This document shows, piece after piece, positions 4,794-5,783 of a stretch of DNA of 5,783 bases. Location of the stretch: positions 1-5,783 of the forward strand of contig JASHQT010000497.1 of NCBI GenBank assembly GCA_030039005.1, in the 5' to 3' direction. Source of the DNA: Bryobacteraceae bacterium. Its GTDB lineage: Bacteria > Acidobacteriota > Terriglobia > Bryobacterales > Bryobacteraceae. The notes below the pieces were generated by a model. That model was given only the letters and a program-made list of their open reading frames with translations, had not been told where the DNA came from and searched no databases. Both the position numbers and the translations under genes were made by a program. Within the stretch, counting starts at the first letter, position 1. Every line of letters begins with the position of its first letter.

Positions 4794-5783
4794 GTGAAAC
4801 CGCTTCGTGCCCTGGCGCCGTTGCTGCCGCTCCTCGCGACCACTGTCGGCGCAGAAACCTGGGATCTTGCCGCGCTGCGCGCCTTTGCCAGCCTGACGGC
4901 CGATCAGTGGAAGGCCGTGAACCGCGGCGATGTGCAGGCGAAGGTCCTGGACACGCAGGAAAAACGAGAAGTGGCAGTAATCGGTGTGGCACATCTTCGA
5001 GCGACGACCACATGCTTTGTCGCGAAGTTCCGGGACATAGAAAACTTCAAGAAGAATCCGGCTGTTCTCAGGATTCGGAAATTTGTGCCACCGGTAGGTC
5101 CGGAGGATTTGGAAGCCTTCAGTCTCGAAGCCCGCGACCTCGCCGATCTGCCGAATTGCCGTTTGGGCAACTGCAACGTCAAGCTTCCCGCCGAAACGAT
5201 TGAGCGGCTGGGCCACGATGTGGATTGGTCGAAGTCCGATCACGCCGTCAATGCGCAAACTATCGTCCGTGAGCATCTGCTGAGCTATATCGACGCGTAT
5301 TTGCAACGTGGCAACTCGGCGTTGATCGTATATCGGGACAAGAACAAGCCTGTTCAATTGGAGCACGAATTTCTCGGAGTGCTCGACGCCCGGCCCGATT
5401 TGGGAGAATTGGTCCCAGTGCTTCGTGAGTTCCTGGAGCGGTATCCGCGTGAGCCGTTACCTGGTGTGAGTGAGTTTTTCTATTGGTCCACCGAAAGCTT
5501 TGGGCTGAAGCCAGTGGCCAGCGTGACCCACGTCTCCGTTTATGTTCAGCCGGGACGAGCGGCAATCTCCTCCCAACAAATTTACGCCAGCCACTACTTT
5601 GACGCTTCGATGGGCTTGACAGTCGCGCTGGACGATCCCGGGGACCCTTCGCACTCGAGCATGTACCTTGTATATTTGAATCGGTCCCGGATTGACCTGC
5701 TCAGCGGATTTTTCGGGGGCCTGCGGCGCGCCATTCTGCGCGGCCGACTGCGAGATGGGATGCGAAAAAACCTGGCGGATGTC
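4794..5783 (+). CDS. Exported protein of unknown function (3'-partial), acidobacterial-type family
   Basis: An open frame of 330 codons running off the right edge without a stop. The GTG at 4794 gives a clean Sec signal peptide (MKPLRALAPLLPLLATTVGA, cleavage after VGA at residue 20), so this start was chosen; GTG 4773 is in frame but adds only VGCCKNP. Neither has a good ribosome binding site. The mature part includes REVAVIGVAHLRA (58-70), FRDIENFKKNP (79-89), EARDLADLPNCRLGNCNVKLP (112-132) with a C-x4-C pair at 122/127, LLSYIDAYLQRGNSALIVYRD (162-182), FYWSTESFGLKPVASVTHVSVY (229-250) and SSQQIYASHYFDASMGLT (259-276), then YLVYLNRSRIDLLSGFFGGLRR. From memory this order of motifs recurs in an uncharacterised exported family of Acidobacteria and some delta-proteobacteria. 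I know no function. No TM helix other than the signal is visible in the part shown. Periplasmic or outer-membrane location is likely. Confidence 0.82.
   Translation, partial: MKPLRALAPLLPLLATTVGAETWDLAALRAFASLTADQWKAVNRGDVQAKVLDTQEKREVAVIGVAHLRATTTCFVAKFRDIENFKKNPAVLRIRKFVPPVGPEDLEAFSLEARDLADLPNCRLGNCNVKLPAETIERLGHDVDWSKSDHAVNAQTIVREHLLSYIDAYLQRGNSALIVYRDKNKPVQLEHEFLGVLDARPDLGELVPVLREFLERYPREPLPGVSEFFYWSTESFGLKPVASVTHVSVYVQPGRAAISSQQIYASHYFDASMGLTVALDDPGDPSHSSMYLVYLNRSRIDLLSGFFGGLRRAILRGRLRDGMRKNLADV

Noticed and set aside
4423..4797. 124-codon + strand ORF whose ATGA overlaps the nitroreductase stop, suggesting translational coupling
   Set aside because: Most of it is antisense to the well-supported metallothionein gene and its composition has no family likeness.
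4770..5366. 198-codon minus-strand ORF
   Set aside because: Antisense to the exported-protein gene, whose frame has a signal peptide and patterned conserved-looking blocks.

Overview
The window looks like part of the chromosome of a soil-type bacterium with moderately high GC. Acidobacteria (Bryobacter/Solibacter-like) is the best guess. It rests on remembered family resemblance: the form of the universal stress protein's second domain, the UPF0182-like N-terminus and the exported protein at the right edge. No 16S or other marker gene is present, so the taxonomic call is inference.

Layout, left to right. (1) 1-852 (+): tandem-domain universal stress protein whose true start lies left of the window. 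(2) 899-1447 (+): small membrane protein whose first ~85 residues resemble the start of the very long UPF0182 membrane family, apparently a short or decayed version. (3) 1448-1849: about 400 bases with no convincing gene. (4) 1850-3121 (+): 12-TM-type MFS exporter of the EntS/MFS_3 kind. (5) 3139-3345 (-): chaB, tail-to-tail with the exporter, with a nested inverted repeat over the junction. (6) 3606-3728 (+): 40-residue single-TM small protein with a very good ribosome binding site. (7) 3761-4426 (+): exported SagB-type nitroreductase-fold flavoprotein. (8) 4531-4692 (-): 53-residue Cys/His-rich bacterial metallothionein-like protein. (9) 4794-5783 (+): an exported protein of unknown function, open to the right edge.

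The genes do not form one obvious operon, since strands alternate. The theme is stress and envelope: Usp, metal-binding metallothionein, ChaB, an exporter and an exported flavoenzyme. The likeliest co-transcribed pair is the small TM protein and the nitroreductase (32 bp apart, both with Shine-Dalgarno sequences). The metallothionein is divergent from the right-edge exported protein over a ~100 bp shared upstream region. I see no tRNA, rRNA, CRISPR array, transposase or phage gene. I found no complete undescribed system; the least explained items are the small TM protein, the truncated UPF0182-like gene and the right-edge exported protein.
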